NCBI GenBank assembly: GCA_001310375.1
Contig: BAXC01000020.1
Coordinates: 1-53,925 of the forward strand
Reading direction: 5' to 3'
Length of the DNA stretch: 53,925 nt
DNA from: Bacillus sp. JCM 19041
GTDB taxonomy: Bacteria; Bacillota; Bacilli; Bacillales; Bacillaceae_D
Part shown: in pieces, positions 18,641 through 31,949 of the stretch
Layout: every line of letters begins with the position of its first letter
Position numbering within the stretch: position 1 is the first letter of the stretch
The notes under the pieces: model-generated
What the model saw: only the letters and a program-made list of their open reading frames with translations
What the model was told of the DNA's origin: nothing
Databases searched by the model: none
Program-made: the position numbers and the translations under genes

Positions 18641-19621
18641 ATGGAACTTACATTTGCAGCAAACAAACCATTTGATCTAATTGCAATTGGTCGTGCCTGT
18701 ATCGACTTGAATGCGACTGAATACAATCGTCCAATGGAAGAGACGATGACGTTCTCCAAGTATGTTGGCGGATCTCCCGCTAACATTGCGATTGGTGCGT
18801 CAAAGCTTGGTCTAAAGGCAGGTTTTATAGGCAAGTTATCTGATGACCAGCATGGACGCTTCATTCGTGGTTATATGGACAAAGTAGGCGTTGATACTTC
18901 CGAGATGGTCATTGATACAGACGGGCATAAATCTGGGCTGACGTTTACAGAAATCAAAAGTCCAGAAGAATGCAGTATCCTAATGTATCGAACCGATGTT
19001 GCTGATTTGTATTTGCGACCAGAAGAAGTGACAGAAAGCTATATTGCTCAAGCGAAATTGTTGCTTGTTTCTGGAACTGCTTTAGCGATGAGTCCGTCTA
19101 GGGAAGCGATCTTTCAAGCAGTGGCTTATGCAAAAAAGCTAGAGGTTCCAATTGTGTTTGAACTTGATTACCGACCATATACTTGGAGTTCAACTGAAGA
19201 AACGGCGATTTACTACAGATGGGCTGCAGAGCACGCAGATGTCGTCATCGGTACACGTGATGAATACGACGTAATGAAAAATAACGCGGGTGGTCGTGAT
19301 CAAGATACCGCAGATGAACTGTTGGCTCACAACGCTAAACTAGTTGTCATCAAGCATGGAGTGGACGGATCATTTGCGTATTTAAAATCAGGTGAAGTGT
19401 ACTCTGCAGGTGTTTATAAAACAAAGGTGTTAAAGACGTTTGGTGCAGGGGATTCGTACGCGTCCGCTTTTCTATACGGTTTATTAAAAGGGAAATCAAT
19501 TGAATCTTCATTAAAGTATGGCAGTGCGTCCGCTTCAATTGTTGTCAGCAAACATAGTTCATCAGAAGCGATGCCATCACTATCGGAAATTGAGGCGCTT
19601 GTAGCAGAGCAGCATGTGTAA
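18641..19621 (+). CDS. iolC: 5-dehydro-2-deoxygluconokinase
   Basis: Phosphorylates 2-deoxy-5-keto-gluconate with ATP (PfkB family), making the inducer of the pathway. The intact 326-aa protein starts at ATG 18641, one base after the iolB stop, with AAAGGAA upstream inside iolB. Motifs are the N-terminal GRACIDLN, the sugar loop GGSPANIAIGASKLGLKAG (about residues 48-66), and the catalytic FGAGDSYASAFLYGL near residue 270. Confidence 0.93.
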   Translation: MELTFAANKPFDLIAIGRACIDLNATEYNRPMEETMTFSKYVGGSPANIAIGASKLGLKAGFIGKLSDDQHGRFIRGYMDKVGVDTSEMVIDTDGHKSGLTFTEIKSPEECSILMYRTDVADLYLRPEEVTESYIAQAKLLLVSGTALAMSPSREAIFQAVAYAKKLEVPIVFELDYRPYTWSSTEETAIYYRWAAEHADVVIGTRDEYDVMKNNAGGRDQDTADELLAHNAKLVVIKHGVDGSFAYLKSGEVYSAGVYKTKVLKTFGAGDSYASAFLYGLLKGKSIESSLKYGSASASIVVSKHSSSEAMPSLSEIEALVAEQHV

Positions 19622-19640
19622 GGGAAGGAAGTGTTAAAAG

Positions 19641-21554
19641 ATGACCAAAACAATTCGGTTAACAACCTCTCAAGCATTAATTATGTTTTTAAATCAACAA
19701 TATTTACATGCTGATGGGCAAGAGACCCCTTTTGTCGAAGGAATCTTCACCATTTTTGGGCATGGAAATGTGCTCGGAATCGGTCAAGCGCTAGAGCAAG
19801 ATCCAGGCCAATTAAAAGTGTTTCAAGGGAAAAATGAGCAGGGCATGGCACACGCAGCCATCGCTTACGCAAAGCAGATGCTACGCAAGAAGATTTACGC
19901 AGTGTCTACATCAGTTGGTCCCGGTGCTGCCAATCTTGTTCCGGCGGCGGGAACTGCTTTAGCAAATAACATCCCTGTGTTGCTGTTGCCAGCTGATACA
20001 TTTGCGACAAGACAACCAGACCCTGTGTTGCAACAGTTCGAACAAGAACATAGTGCGGCCATCACAACAAATGATGCACTGAAACCTGTTTCTCGTTACT
20101 GGGATCGAATTACACGTCCAGAACAACTCATGTCGAGCTTACTTCGCGCATTTGAGGTGATGACCGATCCTGGAAAAGCAGGACCAGCAACGATTTGCAT
20201 CGCCCAAGATGTAGAAGGCGAGGCGTACGATTTCCCGATATCATTCTTTGACAAACGTGTCCATTACCTTGAGCGGAGGGGACCATCTGAACGTGAACTT
20301 TCTGAAGCGGTGGCAATGATTCAAAACAGCAAGCAGCCAGTCATTTTAGTCGGTGGCGGTGCAAAGTACTCAGGCGCACGTAAGGAGCTGGAGCATCTTG
20401 CTAAACGGTGTAACATTCCGTTGGTTGAAACGCAAGCAGGCAAGTCAACGATTCCCGCTACCTTTAGTCACAACCTTGGTGGGCTTGGTATTACGGGAAC
20501 GCTAGCTGCTAATAAGGCGGCACTTGAAGCAGACTTAATAATTGGTGTTGGAACACGTTACACGGATTTTGCGACGTCATCTAAAACGGCATTTGATTTT
20601 GAAAACGCTTCGTTTTTAAACATTAACGTCAATCGGATGCAAACGTATAAACTCGATGCGTTTCAAGTGGTAGCGGATGCAAAAGAAACGTTGGCTGCTC
20701 TTCTTGGTGAGCTAGCTACGTATGAATCTGCGTACGGATCAAAGATTAAAACGTGGAAACAAGAATGGCTCCAGGAGCGAGAACGTTTAAAGCATATTTC
20801 ATTTTACCGTGAAGGGTTTGATCCAGAAATCAAAAATCACTTCTCACAAGATGTATTAAATGAATATGCTGATGCACTAGGCACAGAGTTGCCCCAAACA
20901 ACTGCACTGCTAGCAATTAATGAAACGATTGATGACGACAGTATCATTATTTGTTCTGCGGGTTCGTTGCCAGGAGATTTGCAACGCTTATGGCACGCAA
21001 ATGAACCGAATACGTATCATCTTGAATATGGCTATTCCTGCATGGGCTATGAGATCTCTGGCACGCTTGGTTTGAAGTTAGCTCATCCTGACCGAGAAGT
21101 CTATTCTATTGTAGGAGACGGGAGCTTCTTAATGCTTCATTCTGAATTGATTACGGCGATTCAATACAAGCAAAAAATCAACGTTTTGTTGTTTGATAAT
21201 TCTGGTTTTGGTTGTATTAACAATTTGCAAATGGACCATGGGAGTGGCAGTTATTTCTGTGAATTCCGGACATCTGACAATGAAGTAATGAATATTGATT
21301 ACGCGAAAGTTGCGGAAGGTTATGGGGCAAAAGCGTATCGTGCCAACACGGTTGAAGAGCTGAAAGCGGCGCTTGAAGACGCGAAAGTGCAAGATACTTC
21401 CACAGTAATTGAAATGAAAGTTTTACCGAAAACCATGACGGACGGTTATGAAAGCTGGTGGAACGTTGGTGTTGCCGAAGAGTCTGAGTCAGCGAGCGTT
21501 CGTGATGCGCATCATGTCCGTCAAGCAAAGTTAGCAACAGCTAAACGATACTAA
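19641..21554 (+). CDS. iolD: 3D-(3,5/4)-trihydroxycyclohexane-1,2-dione hydrolase
   Basis: Thiamine-diphosphate enzyme that opens the ring of the inosose dehydration product to give 5-deoxy-glucuronate. The intact 637-aa protein matches the family length. The N-terminal pyrimidine-binding domain holds [14 protein letters not shown] with the conserved Glu; the central domain has [12 protein letters not shown]; the C-terminal ThDP motif is [15 protein letters not shown] followed by [12 protein letters not shown]. The start is ATG 19641 behind AGGGAAGGAAG. Confidence 0.94.
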   Translation: MTKTIRLTTSQALIMFLNQQYLHADGQETPFVEGIFTIFGHGNVLGIGQALEQDPGQLKVFQGKNEQGMAHAAIAYAKQMLRKKIYAVSTSVGPGAANLVPAAGTALANNIPVLLLPADTFATRQPDPVLQQFEQEHSAAITTNDALKPVSRYWDRITRPEQLMSSLLRAFEVMTDPGKAGPATICIAQDVEGEAYDFPISFFDKRVHYLERRGPSERELSEAVAMIQNSKQPVILVGGGAKYSGARKELEHLAKRCNIPLVETQAGKSTIPATFSHNLGGLGITGTLAANKAALEADLIIGVGTRYTDFATSSKTAFDFENASFLNINVNRMQTYKLDAFQVVADAKETLAALLGELATYESAYGSKIKTWKQEWLQERERLKHISFYREGFDPEIKNHFSQDVLNEYADALGTELPQTTALLAINETIDDDSIIICSAGSLPGDLQRLWHANEPNTYHLEYGYSCMGYEISGTLGLKLAHPDREVYSIVGDGSFLMLHSELITAIQYKQKINVLLFDNSGFGCINNLQMDHGSGSYFCEFRTSDNEVMNIDYAKVAEGYGAKAYRANTVEELKAALEDAKVQDTSTVIEMKVLPKTMTDGYESWWNVGVAEESESASVRDAHHVRQAKLATAKRY

Positions 21555-21566
21555 GGGGAGAGCGGA

Positions 21567-24345
<2,779 letters not shown>

Positions 24346-24349
<4 letters not shown>

Positions 24350-25245
24350 CATTTGAGCCGTTAACAGCACTCGCAAAACAAGCGAAAAGCGAACAATATG
24401 CCATTGGTCAGTTCAATATCAATGGGTTGCAGTGGACAAAAGCAATCTTACAAGGAGCCGAAGTCAAACAAGCTCCTGTTATCGTTGCGGCTTCTGACCG
24501 ATTGGTCGAGTATCTAGGTGGATTTAACACGATTGTTGCAATGGTGTCTAGCTTAAAAGAAGAATTAGCAATTACGGTGCCCGTTGTGCTTCACCTTGAT
24601 CACGGATCGTCAGTGGACCGGTGCAAAGCCGCCATTGATGCTGGTTTTAGTTCTGTCATGTTTGACGGCTCTCATTCACCAATTGATGAAAACATTGCCC
24701 GCACAAAAGAAGTGGTGCGCTATGCAAATGAGCGAGGTGTTTCTGTTGAAGGGGAAGTTGGCACAGTAGGGGGCATGGAAGACGGACTGATTGGTGGGAT
24801 TCAGTATGCAGATGTTGATGAGTGCTATCGCCTTGTTGAGGAAGGTGGAATTGATTTATTAGCTGCAGCTCTTGGATCAGTGCATGGCAGGTATCAAGGC
24901 GAACCAAAGCTTGGTTTTTATGAGATGGAAACCATAGCCACCATGACAGATGTTCCGCTTGTGTTGCACGGGGCATCTGGCATTCCGCTTCAACAGTTGC
25001 AACGAGCGATTCGACTTGGGCACGCCAAGATTAATATCAATACAGAATGTATGATTGTGTGGTCACAAGCTATTCGTCAAACGTTCGTAGAAGATGTGAA
25101 TACGTTTGAACCTCGCATCTTAATGGCAGAAGGGATGAAAGCGGTGCAACAAGTTGTTGAACAGAAGATTGATGAATTTGGAGGCGCCAATAAAGCGAAG
25201 AGACAAACGGAACCACAGAAAGGAGGGGTGGGAATTTGGGAATGA
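24346..25245 (+). CDS. iolJ: 2-deoxy-5-keto-gluconate-6-phosphate aldolase
   Basis: Class II aldolase that splits the phosphorylated intermediate into dihydroxyacetone phosphate and malonic semialdehyde. The intact 299-aa protein has Zn-ligand segments VVLHLDHGSSVDRC (about residues 80-93) and VEGEVGTVGGMEDG, the phosphate-site HGASGIPLQQLQ, and KININTECM. Compared with the usual length it carries a slightly extended C-terminus (PQKGGVGIWE) whose coding sequence includes the next gene's RBS. A fructose-bisphosphate aldolase role is possible by family, but the operon argues for IolJ. Confidence 0.9.
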
Positions 25246-26256
25246 CAACGATTAAATGTGCTGTGCTAGGCTTGGTCGGTTAGGGTATAACCACGCTAAA
25301 AATCTTCTCATGAACGTGCGAGGAGCATCGCTTACGATGGTGGTCGATCCCCTACCCGGTCGTGCGAAACAAGTAGCCGAGGAATTTGGCATTAACCAGT
25401 ATTCCGTTGACGTACTCGACGCGTGTCAAAGCAAGGAGATTGATGCGTTACTTGTTGTCACACCAACAAGTACCCACGCAGCGATCATTCAACTAGCGGC
25501 TTCGTATGGAAACAGCTGTTTGTAGAGAAACCATTAACACTTGATTTAGCTGAATCCGTGCTTGTTTCAGAAGCGGTGAAACAAGAAGGTGTTCTTTGCC
25601 AAGTTGGATTTATGCGTCGCTTTGATCCCGCGTATGCGGATGCAAAACGTCGCATCGAAGCAGGGGGAATTGGCAAACCAATCTACTATAAAGGATTTAC
25701 GAGAGATGCGGGCGCGCCCCCGCCAGAATTCATCAAACATAGTGGAGGACTATTTGTTGATTGTTCCATCCATGATTATGATATGGCTCGGTACTTGTTT
25801 GATAGTGAAATCACATCGATCTCTGGACATGGACGCGTTTTAAAGCATGATTATATGCATGAGTGCAAGGATGTGGACCAGGCCTTGTCCTATATTGAAT
25901 TTGAAAATGGAGGAGCAGGTGATATTGAAGCAAGTCGAAATTCACCATATGGGTACGATATCCGCGCCGAAGTGATTGGAACAGAAGGAAGTTTGTTTAT
26001 TGGAACGCTTCGTAATAAATCGCTTACCGTTCTGAATCGGAGTGGCTCAAATTTTGAAGTGATTCCGGACTTTCAGACGCGCTTCCACGAAGCCTATTGT
26101 CTTGAATTGCAGCATTTCGTTGAGTGTATCCGATTAAGTCAAACGCCTATTGTGACAGATATTGATGCAACCATCAATTTAGAGATCGCTTTGGCAGCAA
26201 CCAAGTCGATGCATACAGGTGAGAGAATTTCATTAAAAAAGAAGGCGCTCTCTTAG
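25236..26256 (+). CDS. Second inositol-dehydrogenase-like Gfo/Idh oxidoreductase, two frame breaks
   Basis: NAD(P)-dependent sugar or cyclitol dehydrogenase. TTG 25236 sits 9 bases after AGGAGG inside iolJ; ATG 25242 is an alternative. The frame breaks near 25274 (one missing G; repair gives AVLGLGRLGYNHAKNL, the Rossmann motif) and near 25510 (one missing A; repair gives GKQLFVEKPLTLD). Catalytic Lys lies in VEKPL; the Asp/His segment is CSIHDYDMARYL. Repaired length is 340 aa. It resembles IolG (QVGFMRRFDPAY versus [12 protein letters not shown]) and probably acts on another inositol isomer such as scyllo- or D-chiro-inositol (IolX-like). The substrate is inferred. Confidence 0.85.
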
Positions 26257-26270
26257 GAAGGGGAAACGAT

Positions 26271-27245
26271 ATGAAATTAGGCTTTGTGACAGACGGGCTT
26301 GGCTATTTGTCTTTTGATGACATGCTTGATACAGCGGTGCGTTTAGGGATTGAGACTCTTGAGTTTGGGTGTGGCAATTGGTCGAAGGCGCCACACATAA
26401 ACCTAGATGTTTTGCTCAACGATTCGAATGAGCGAGACGTGTTTAAACAAAAGTTAAACGATCGTAACTTGCAAATTGCTGCCTTAAACTGTTCGGGAAA
26501 CCAGCTTGCTCCAGGTTCTTATGGACAAAAGCACAATGAGGTTGTGCGAAAAACCATGCAACTTGCTCATGAGCTAGAGGTTGAAACAATCGTCTTGATG
26601 TCAGGGTGTCCTGGTGGTGGGCCAAACGATGAAACACCAAACTGGGTTACGCACCCAATTCTACCAGAGCATGATGAAACCTTGCGCTATCAATGGGAAG
26701 ATGTGGCATTACCGTACTGGGAAAGCGTAACAAAAGAGGCGAAGCACTTAGGCATTCGAAAGCTTGCGATTGAAAACCTCGGAAACAATCTGGTGCATAA
26801 TCCAGAAACGCTAATGCGGTTACGGAACGAAGTGGGACCGACAGTCGGAATGAATTTTGATCCAAGTCATCTCTTTTGGATGGGTGGTGATCCCATCCAT
26901 GCGGTTCGTTATTTAAGTGATGCGATCCACCATGTACACGCAAAAGACGTGAGAATTGAACGAGGCCACGCAGAAACGAATGGTCTGATTGATATCCATG
27001 CGATTGATCAACCAGCGCCACGTTCGTGGAACTATGTAGCGATGGGGTATGGGCATGACTTAGCTTACTGGAGTGAGTTTTTCTCCGTTCTGTCGATGGT
27101 TGGATATAAGGGACCCGTTGTTTTAGAGATGGAGGATATGACAATGGATCCACTTGTTGGAGTTGAAAAATCAGTTGCTTTATTAAAGCAAAGCATCCCC
27201 CGGACTTTTGAGCAAATGGCTAAGAGCGCAGTACGCGTTTACTAA
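26271..27245 (+). CDS. Sugar phosphate isomerase/epimerase (TIM barrel)
   Basis: Intact 324-aa xylose-isomerase-like barrel starting at ATG 26271 with GGAAGGGG upstream. Probable metal ligands lie in KLAIENLGNN, GMNFDPSHLFWMGGDP, HVHAKDVRIE and VVLEMEDM. The sequence differs from IolE, IolH and IolI in this operon and has no counterpart in the classic B. subtilis iol operon. Next to a second dehydrogenase, it may isomerise that enzyme's keto product. It may equally serve another sugar acid. The family is certain, the substrate unknown. Confidence 0.85.
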   Translation: MKLGFVTDGLGYLSFDDMLDTAVRLGIETLEFGCGNWSKAPHINLDVLLNDSNERDVFKQKLNDRNLQIAALNCSGNQLAPGSYGQKHNEVVRKTMQLAHELEVETIVLMSGCPGGGPNDETPNWVTHPILPEHDETLRYQWEDVALPYWESVTKEAKHLGIRKLAIENLGNNLVHNPETLMRLRNEVGPTVGMNFDPSHLFWMGGDPIHAVRYLSDAIHHVHAKDVRIERGHAETNGLIDIHAIDQPAPRSWNYVAMGYGHDLAYWSEFFSVLSMVGYKGPVVLEMEDMTMDPLVGVEKSVALLKQSIPRTFEQMAKSAVRVY

Positions 27246-27260
27246 AAGGAGGACAAATGA

Positions 27261-28132
27261 ATGAAGATTGCACTTGATCCAACGATGTATCGATCGTTAC
27301 CACTAACAAAAATGGTTGATAAAGTAGCACAGCTTGGCTACGACTATATTGAACTATCTCCAAGAGATGACTTTTTACCTTTTTATAAATACCCTCGCGT
27401 AGACAAAGCGAGAATCAAAGAGTTGAAGAACGCATGTCGCGATGCAGGTGTGCAAATTACATCGCTTTTACCGATGCAGCACTGGCTGGGCCAGATGAAG
27501 AAGACCGACAAGCGGCTGTTCGGAACTGGAAGCGTGCGATTGAAGTAGCTGTTGAACTGGACGTCGATCTAGTGAACACTGAATTTACGGGGCATAAAGA
27601 CAAACCATATAAGTGTGAACAAATGTTTATTAAATCGATGGATGAACTTATGCCCATTTTTGAGAGGGAAAGCATAAAGGTTGATATCCAAGCGCATCCG
27701 TTTGATTTTATTGAACGAAATGATGAAGCGGTTGATTTGATTCGTGGTCTTAATAAAGACTGGATTAACTTATTTTATTCGGTTCCACATACATTTTTCT
27801 ATGATGACGGAAAAGGCGATATCGCATCGATGTTTGATTATGCGGGCGATAAGCTAACGCACATTAATATTGCTGATACGTATAATCACCGAGCATCGGA
27901 GGATTTGCGCTACATTGTTAACCCTCCAGGGGCAAATGTAACGGTTCATCAACACCTTGATATTGGCCAAGGGGAAATTAACTGGGATATGCTTTTCTCT
28001 AAATTAAGAGAAATGAAGTTTGATGGCATTGCGACAATCGCTGTATTTGCTTGGTTTGAGCGTGCCGATGAATCGAGTCGCATCATGCTAGACCGAGTGA
28101 AGCGGGAATTGATGCAGTCTGTTTCGTCCTAG
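27261..28132 (+). CDS. iolH: IolH-type isomerase/epimerase, frameshifted
   Basis: TIM-barrel protein of the inositol operon, role not firmly established. ATG 27261 follows AAAGGAGGACA. The N-terminus ([30 protein letters not shown]) and late part ([33 protein letters not shown]) match B. subtilis IolH as I remember it. The frame breaks near 27485; one missing G restores [16 protein letters not shown]. Repaired length is 290 aa (B. subtilis 289). A terminator follows 8 bases after the stop. Confidence 0.9.
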
Positions 28133-28139
28133 CTTACGC

Positions 28140-28163
28140 GGGGGAGGTATCTCCCCTCTTTTT
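28140..28163 (+). terminator. Terminator between iolH and iolT
   Basis: A 6-bp GC-only stem (GGGGAG / CTCCCC) with a GTAT loop, followed by TCTTTTT. It would end most iolA-iolH transcripts and leave iolT to its own promoter or to readthrough. Confidence 0.75.
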
Positions 28164-28172
28164 ACACATGGT

Positions 28173-28187
28173 TTGAAAGCGTTCTCT
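28173..28187 (+). promoter_or_regulatory. cre site upstream of iolT
   Basis: TTGAAAGCGTTCTCT fits the CcpA consensus WTGNAANCGNWNNCW at all positions. It lies 37 bases before the iolT start and is flanked by inverted half-sites TTACACA (28162-28168) and TGTGTAA (28193-28199). A TTGAAA-like -35 overlaps it, but the -10 is unclear. Confidence 0.65.
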
Positions 28188-28223
28188 CTTGCTGTGTAAC
28201 TATAAGAAAAGGTGTTGAGCAGG

Positions 28224-29598
28224 ATGAATCAGGAAGGAAATAAGCGGTCTCTTTTCAGGCGTATCATCGTTTTATCTACATTTGGAGGCTTGTTGTTTGG
28301 GTATGATACAGGCGTCATTAATGGTGCGCTGCCATTTATGTCTGCCCCTGATCAACTCGATTTAACGGCTTTAACAGAAGGACTTGTTGCTGCTTCGCTT
28401 TTGCTAGGTGCTGCAGTCGGATCTGTTTTGGGTGGACAGCTTTCTGACTTTATCGGACGCAGGCGAACGATTAAATACTTAGCGGTTTTGTTTTTTATCA
28501 CGACATTTGGCTGTACGTTAGCGCCAAATGTTGAAGTGATGGTGTTTTTCCGTTTCTTATTAGGGATGGCTGTTGGTGGCGCATCGGTGACGGTTCCGAC
28601 TTTTTTAGCGGAGATGTCCCCTGCGAGCGGTAGAGGAGGATTGTTACGATCAACGAACTAATGATTGTATCTGGACAGCTTCTTGCGTTCACCATTAACG
28701 CTGTGTTAGGAAATCTGATGGGCGATAGTTCCCATGTTTGGCGGTACATGTTAGTTGTTGCAGCGCTCCCTTCAATGATTTTGTTTATCGGCATGCTGCT
28801 TGTACCAGAAAGCCCACGTTGGTTAGTTGCAAAAGGAAGAATAGATGAGGCAAAGGCTGTATTAGCACAAATCCGCGATGGCAAAGAAGCGGATAAAGAG
28901 TTAAGGGAAATTTCGTTAGCAAACGAACAAGAAAAAGAACGGACAAAAGCGACGTTTAAAGACTTTAAAGTTGGTTGGATACGGAAGCTTTTATTTCTAG
29001 GTATTGGAATAGCCTGTGTGCAACAGTTAACCGGTGTAAACTCAATCATGTATTATGGAACGACGATTTTACGAGATGCGGGATTTGAGACAAATGCAGC
29101 ATTGATTGCGAATGTGGCAAACGGTGCAATATCTGTGATTGCAGTAATTTTTGGTATCTGGTTACTCGGGAAGGTTGGTAGACGACCAATGCTATTAACT
29201 GGCAGGTTGGCGTAATCGGTTCCTTAACATTAATTGCTATTTTCTCCTACGTTTTGCAAGGAACTGACGCTTTGCCCTACGTTATGATCGCTTTAACAGT
29301 GACGTTTATGGCATTTATGCAAGGAGCGATTGCACCGGTCACGTGGTTGATGTTGGCGGAAATCTTTCCGCTGCGTTTAAGAGGCTTAGGAATGGGGGCG
29401 AGTGTTTTTTGCTTATGGATGATTAATTTTGCCATTAGCTTGCTTTTCCCAGTTGCGTTGAGTGCTTTAGGATTAACAAATACATTCATAATCTTCGTTT
29501 TATTCAATATACTTACCCTTGTTTTTGTTTGGAAAATGGTACCAGAAACGAAAGGGCGTACGTTAGAAGAATTGGAACAACAATTTAGAGCAGGATAA
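28224..29598 (+). CDS. iolT: myo-Inositol transporter (MFS sugar porter), two frame breaks
   Basis: Twelve-helix proton-coupled inositol importer. ATG 28224 is preferred (AAAGGTG upstream); GTG 28212 is possible. Sugar-porter motifs are visible: FGGLLFGYDTGVINGALPFM in helix 1, GGQLSDFIGRRRTIK after helix 2, VPESPRWLVAKGR mid-protein, and the C-terminal VPETKGRTLEELE. Frame breaks occur near 28637 (repair gives IVTINELMIVSGQLLAF) and near 29203 (one missing C; repair gives LLTGQVGVIGSLTLI). Repaired length is 458 aa. The inositol substrate is inferred from its place in the iol cluster. Confidence 0.88.
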
Positions 29599-29613
29599 AG
29601 GAGAGCGATTGAT

Positions 29614-30818
29614 ATGAACAATGGGGAAAGAAAGATTAACAGACCCTTTCGATGGGCAATGGTTGGTGGCGGAAGAAACAGTCAAGTTGGTTATAAGCAC
29701 CGGACAGGCGCCTTGCGAGATAATTCAAGTTATCAACTAGTTGCAGGTGCATTTGATATTGATCCTGTTCAAGGAAAGGATTTTGGAACAAAAATTGGTG
29801 TTTCACCAGAACGCTGCTATGCGACGTATCAAGAGATGTTTAAGGCAGAAAAAGAGCATCCTGACGGAATTGAAGTGGTTTCAATTGCGACGCCAAACGG
29901 TACGCACTATACAATTACGAAAGCAGCACTCGAGGCAGGTTTGCACGTAATCTGTGAAAAACCATTGTTTTTCACCTCAGATGAAGGTGAAGAAATCAAG
30001 GCATTAGCCGAAGAAAAGCAACGAATTGTTGGTGTGACTTACGGGTTTTCAGGGAACCAGATGCTGCACCAAATGCGGGCGATGATTGAGAAAGGTGTGA
30101 TTGGCGATATTCGTGTAGTTGATCTTCAGTATACGCATGGCTATAACGCAAATGACCAAGCAGAAAAATTAAGCGATGCCCAGAAGTGGAGAATTGACCC
30201 TAAAATAGCAGGACCTAGTTTTGTCTTAGGAGATCTATCAACACACCTATTACATGTCACAAATGATTATGCCACATATGAAATATCAAAGCTTTTATGC
30301 GATCGTCAAAGCTTTGTAGGCACACGGTTTCCATTGGAAGACAATGCCCATGTACTAATGCATTATGAAAACGGAGCTGTTGGGACAATGTGGGTTTCTT
30401 CTATTAATTCAGGTTGTACAGACGGGCACCGTATACGAGTAGTCGGATCAAAAGCAAGCTTAGAGTGGTGGGACAGTCAATCGAATGAGCTTCGTTATGA
30501 AGTGCAGGGCAACCGATCCAGACGCTGGTGAGAGGAAGCGAGTATTTAGACGAAGCGGCCAAAGAAGATGAACGACTCGGTGCTCTCCATACAGAAGGCC
30601 TATCCGATTCTTGGGCGAACGTGTATCAGCGGATTGCTTTGGCGATAGAGGCAAAAAATAGAGGCGACGAAGTCTTCTTAGGTGAGCTTGTCTATCCGGG
30701 AATTGAAGCTGGGATTGACGGAATTCGTTGGATTGAAAACTGCGTACGTTCTGCTGATCAAGGTTCCACATGGGTGGACTACGAGCATACTAAGAGCGTA
30801 GTAACAGAGCAAGTGTAA
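29614..30818 (+). CDS. Third Gfo/Idh/MocA oxidoreductase, frameshifted
   Basis: NAD(P)-dependent dehydrogenase of the longer subfamily, 401 aa after repair. ATG 29614 follows AAAGGAGAGCG. It has the Rossmann segment WAMVGGGRNSQVGYKHRTG, IATPNGTHYTITKAALEAGLHV, CEKPLFFT, and the catalytic-type segment LGDLSTHLLHV. The frame breaks at 30507-30509, where one missing G restores VQGQPIQTLVRGSEYLDEAA. It is only distantly related to the two dehydrogenases upstream. Last gene of the cluster, before a strong terminator; it may process another cyclitol or glycoside. Confidence 0.85.
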
Positions 30819-30834
30819 CGAAGGTGTAAACAGG

Positions 30835-30877
30835 AATGGACTGAGTGAAGCAATCGACTAAACTCAGTCCATTTTTT
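30835..30877 (+). terminator. Terminator at the end of the inositol cluster
   Basis: A 12-bp perfect stem (AATGGACTGAGT / ACTCAGTCCATT) with a 15-base loop and T6. The following bases up to 31145 hold no gene I can support; an open frame from 31008 lacks an RBS. Confidence 0.85.
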
Positions 30878-31145
30878 AGTAGTGCTATTGGCTCATCATG
30901 ATCCCAATCAATTAAAACGAGATAAGGAGTCGTTTGCATATCCTGCCCGATTTGATTGTCCTAACTAAAAACAGGAAATTCGGATCATAAATCGAAGTAA
31001 GTATTAAATGTCGAGAAAGTTATCACTAACGTGGTTGTTTTATAAAGAAGGTAATTGGTTGCCTTTGATTAACAGCTCGCACAGCTACGAAGAGACTACT
31101 AGAACTAAAAATGCAAGATGTGAGAAAAAGAAAGAAGGTGCTTAT

Positions 31146-31949
31146 ATGAATCCATTCCGCATTGCAGTCGTGCAATCGAAACGTGATCCGTATAACCAAC
31201 AGCAAAATACGAAAGCAGGGCTCGCTTTTGTACATAAAGCAAAAACAAAAGGGGCAGACATGGTGCTTTTTCCCGAATGTTGGATTACTGGCTATGAGTT
31301 CCCGGATCTCAACAAACCATATGCTGACTTGGAAGACGACCCTTCGTTTATAAAGTGGCGTGATGAAGCATTAACTAAAGAAAGTCCACATGTGCAGGCG
31401 TTTTGTGATCTTGCCAAGCAACTTCAAATTGCTATTGTTATTACTGGTTATACAAAAGGAGAAAAAGCTCCGCGCAATAGTGCTTTTGTTATTAATAAAG
31501 CAGGGGAAATCGCTTTTCAATATGACAAAGTTCACACATGTGATTTTGCTGATGAAAAGATGTTGGAGTCTGGTAATTCATTTCACGTATCCAACGTGGA
31601 CGGTGTGCAGATAGGCATTATGATTTGTTACGACAGAGAGTTCCCAGAGAGTGCACGAATCTTAATGTTAAAAGGCGCAGAGCTCATTTTAGTACCAAAT
31701 GATTGCGAGACAATGGCCCCGAGAGTGCAGGCGTTATCAACGAGGGCGTTTGAAAATATGACAGGTGTTGTTATGGCGAACCCTCCTAGAGAGAATGCAG
31801 GTTGTTCATGTGCGTTTAGCCCGGTTTGTTGGGATGAGGATGGGCTAGCGGTCGATAACACCGTAATGATGGCGGACGAAACAAGTGAAGGGCTATTTAT
31901 GGCTAACTTCGATTTAGACGAATTACGTAACTATCGTAAAAAAGAATGA
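31146..31949 (+). CDS. Carbon-nitrogen hydrolase (nitrilase superfamily)
   Basis: Amidase-type hydrolase, 267 aa. ATG 31146 follows AGAAGGTG; the upstream open frame to 31008 is not homologous in character. The catalytic triad is visible: Glu in LFPECWITGYEF (about residue 42), Lys in YDKVHTCDF, Cys in MICYDREFPESARIL. Between them KMLESGN fits the omega-amidase/carbamoylputrescinase type. It stands alone: a terminator precedes it, and decayed sequence follows. The substrate cannot be told; the downstream remnant may once have been a partner. Confidence 0.85.
   Translation: MNPFRIAVVQSKRDPYNQQQNTKAGLAFVHKAKTKGADMVLFPECWITGYEFPDLNKPYADLEDDPSFIKWRDEALTKESPHVQAFCDLAKQLQIAIVITGYTKGEKAPRNSAFVINKAGEIAFQYDKVHTCDFADEKMLESGNSFHVSNVDGVQIGIMICYDREFPESARILMLKGAELILVPNDCETMAPRVQALSTRAFENMTGVVMANPPRENAGCSCAFSPVCWDEDGLAVDNTVMMADETSEGLFMANFDLDELRNYRKKE

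Noticed and set aside
26647..27153. Long antisense open frame (168 codons) inside the isomerase gene
   Set aside because: It is the reverse of a well-supported TIM-barrel gene, without RBS or recognisable motifs.
30842..30965. Minus-strand coding-like stretch (DNQIGQDMQTTPYLVLIDWD)
   Set aside because: It begins directly after a stop codon, has no start or RBS and runs through the terminator palindrome.
31008..31145. N-terminal extension of the nitrilase gene
   Set aside because: No RBS at the upstream start, and the extra residues are unlike the family, whose proteins begin near MNPFRIAVVQ.
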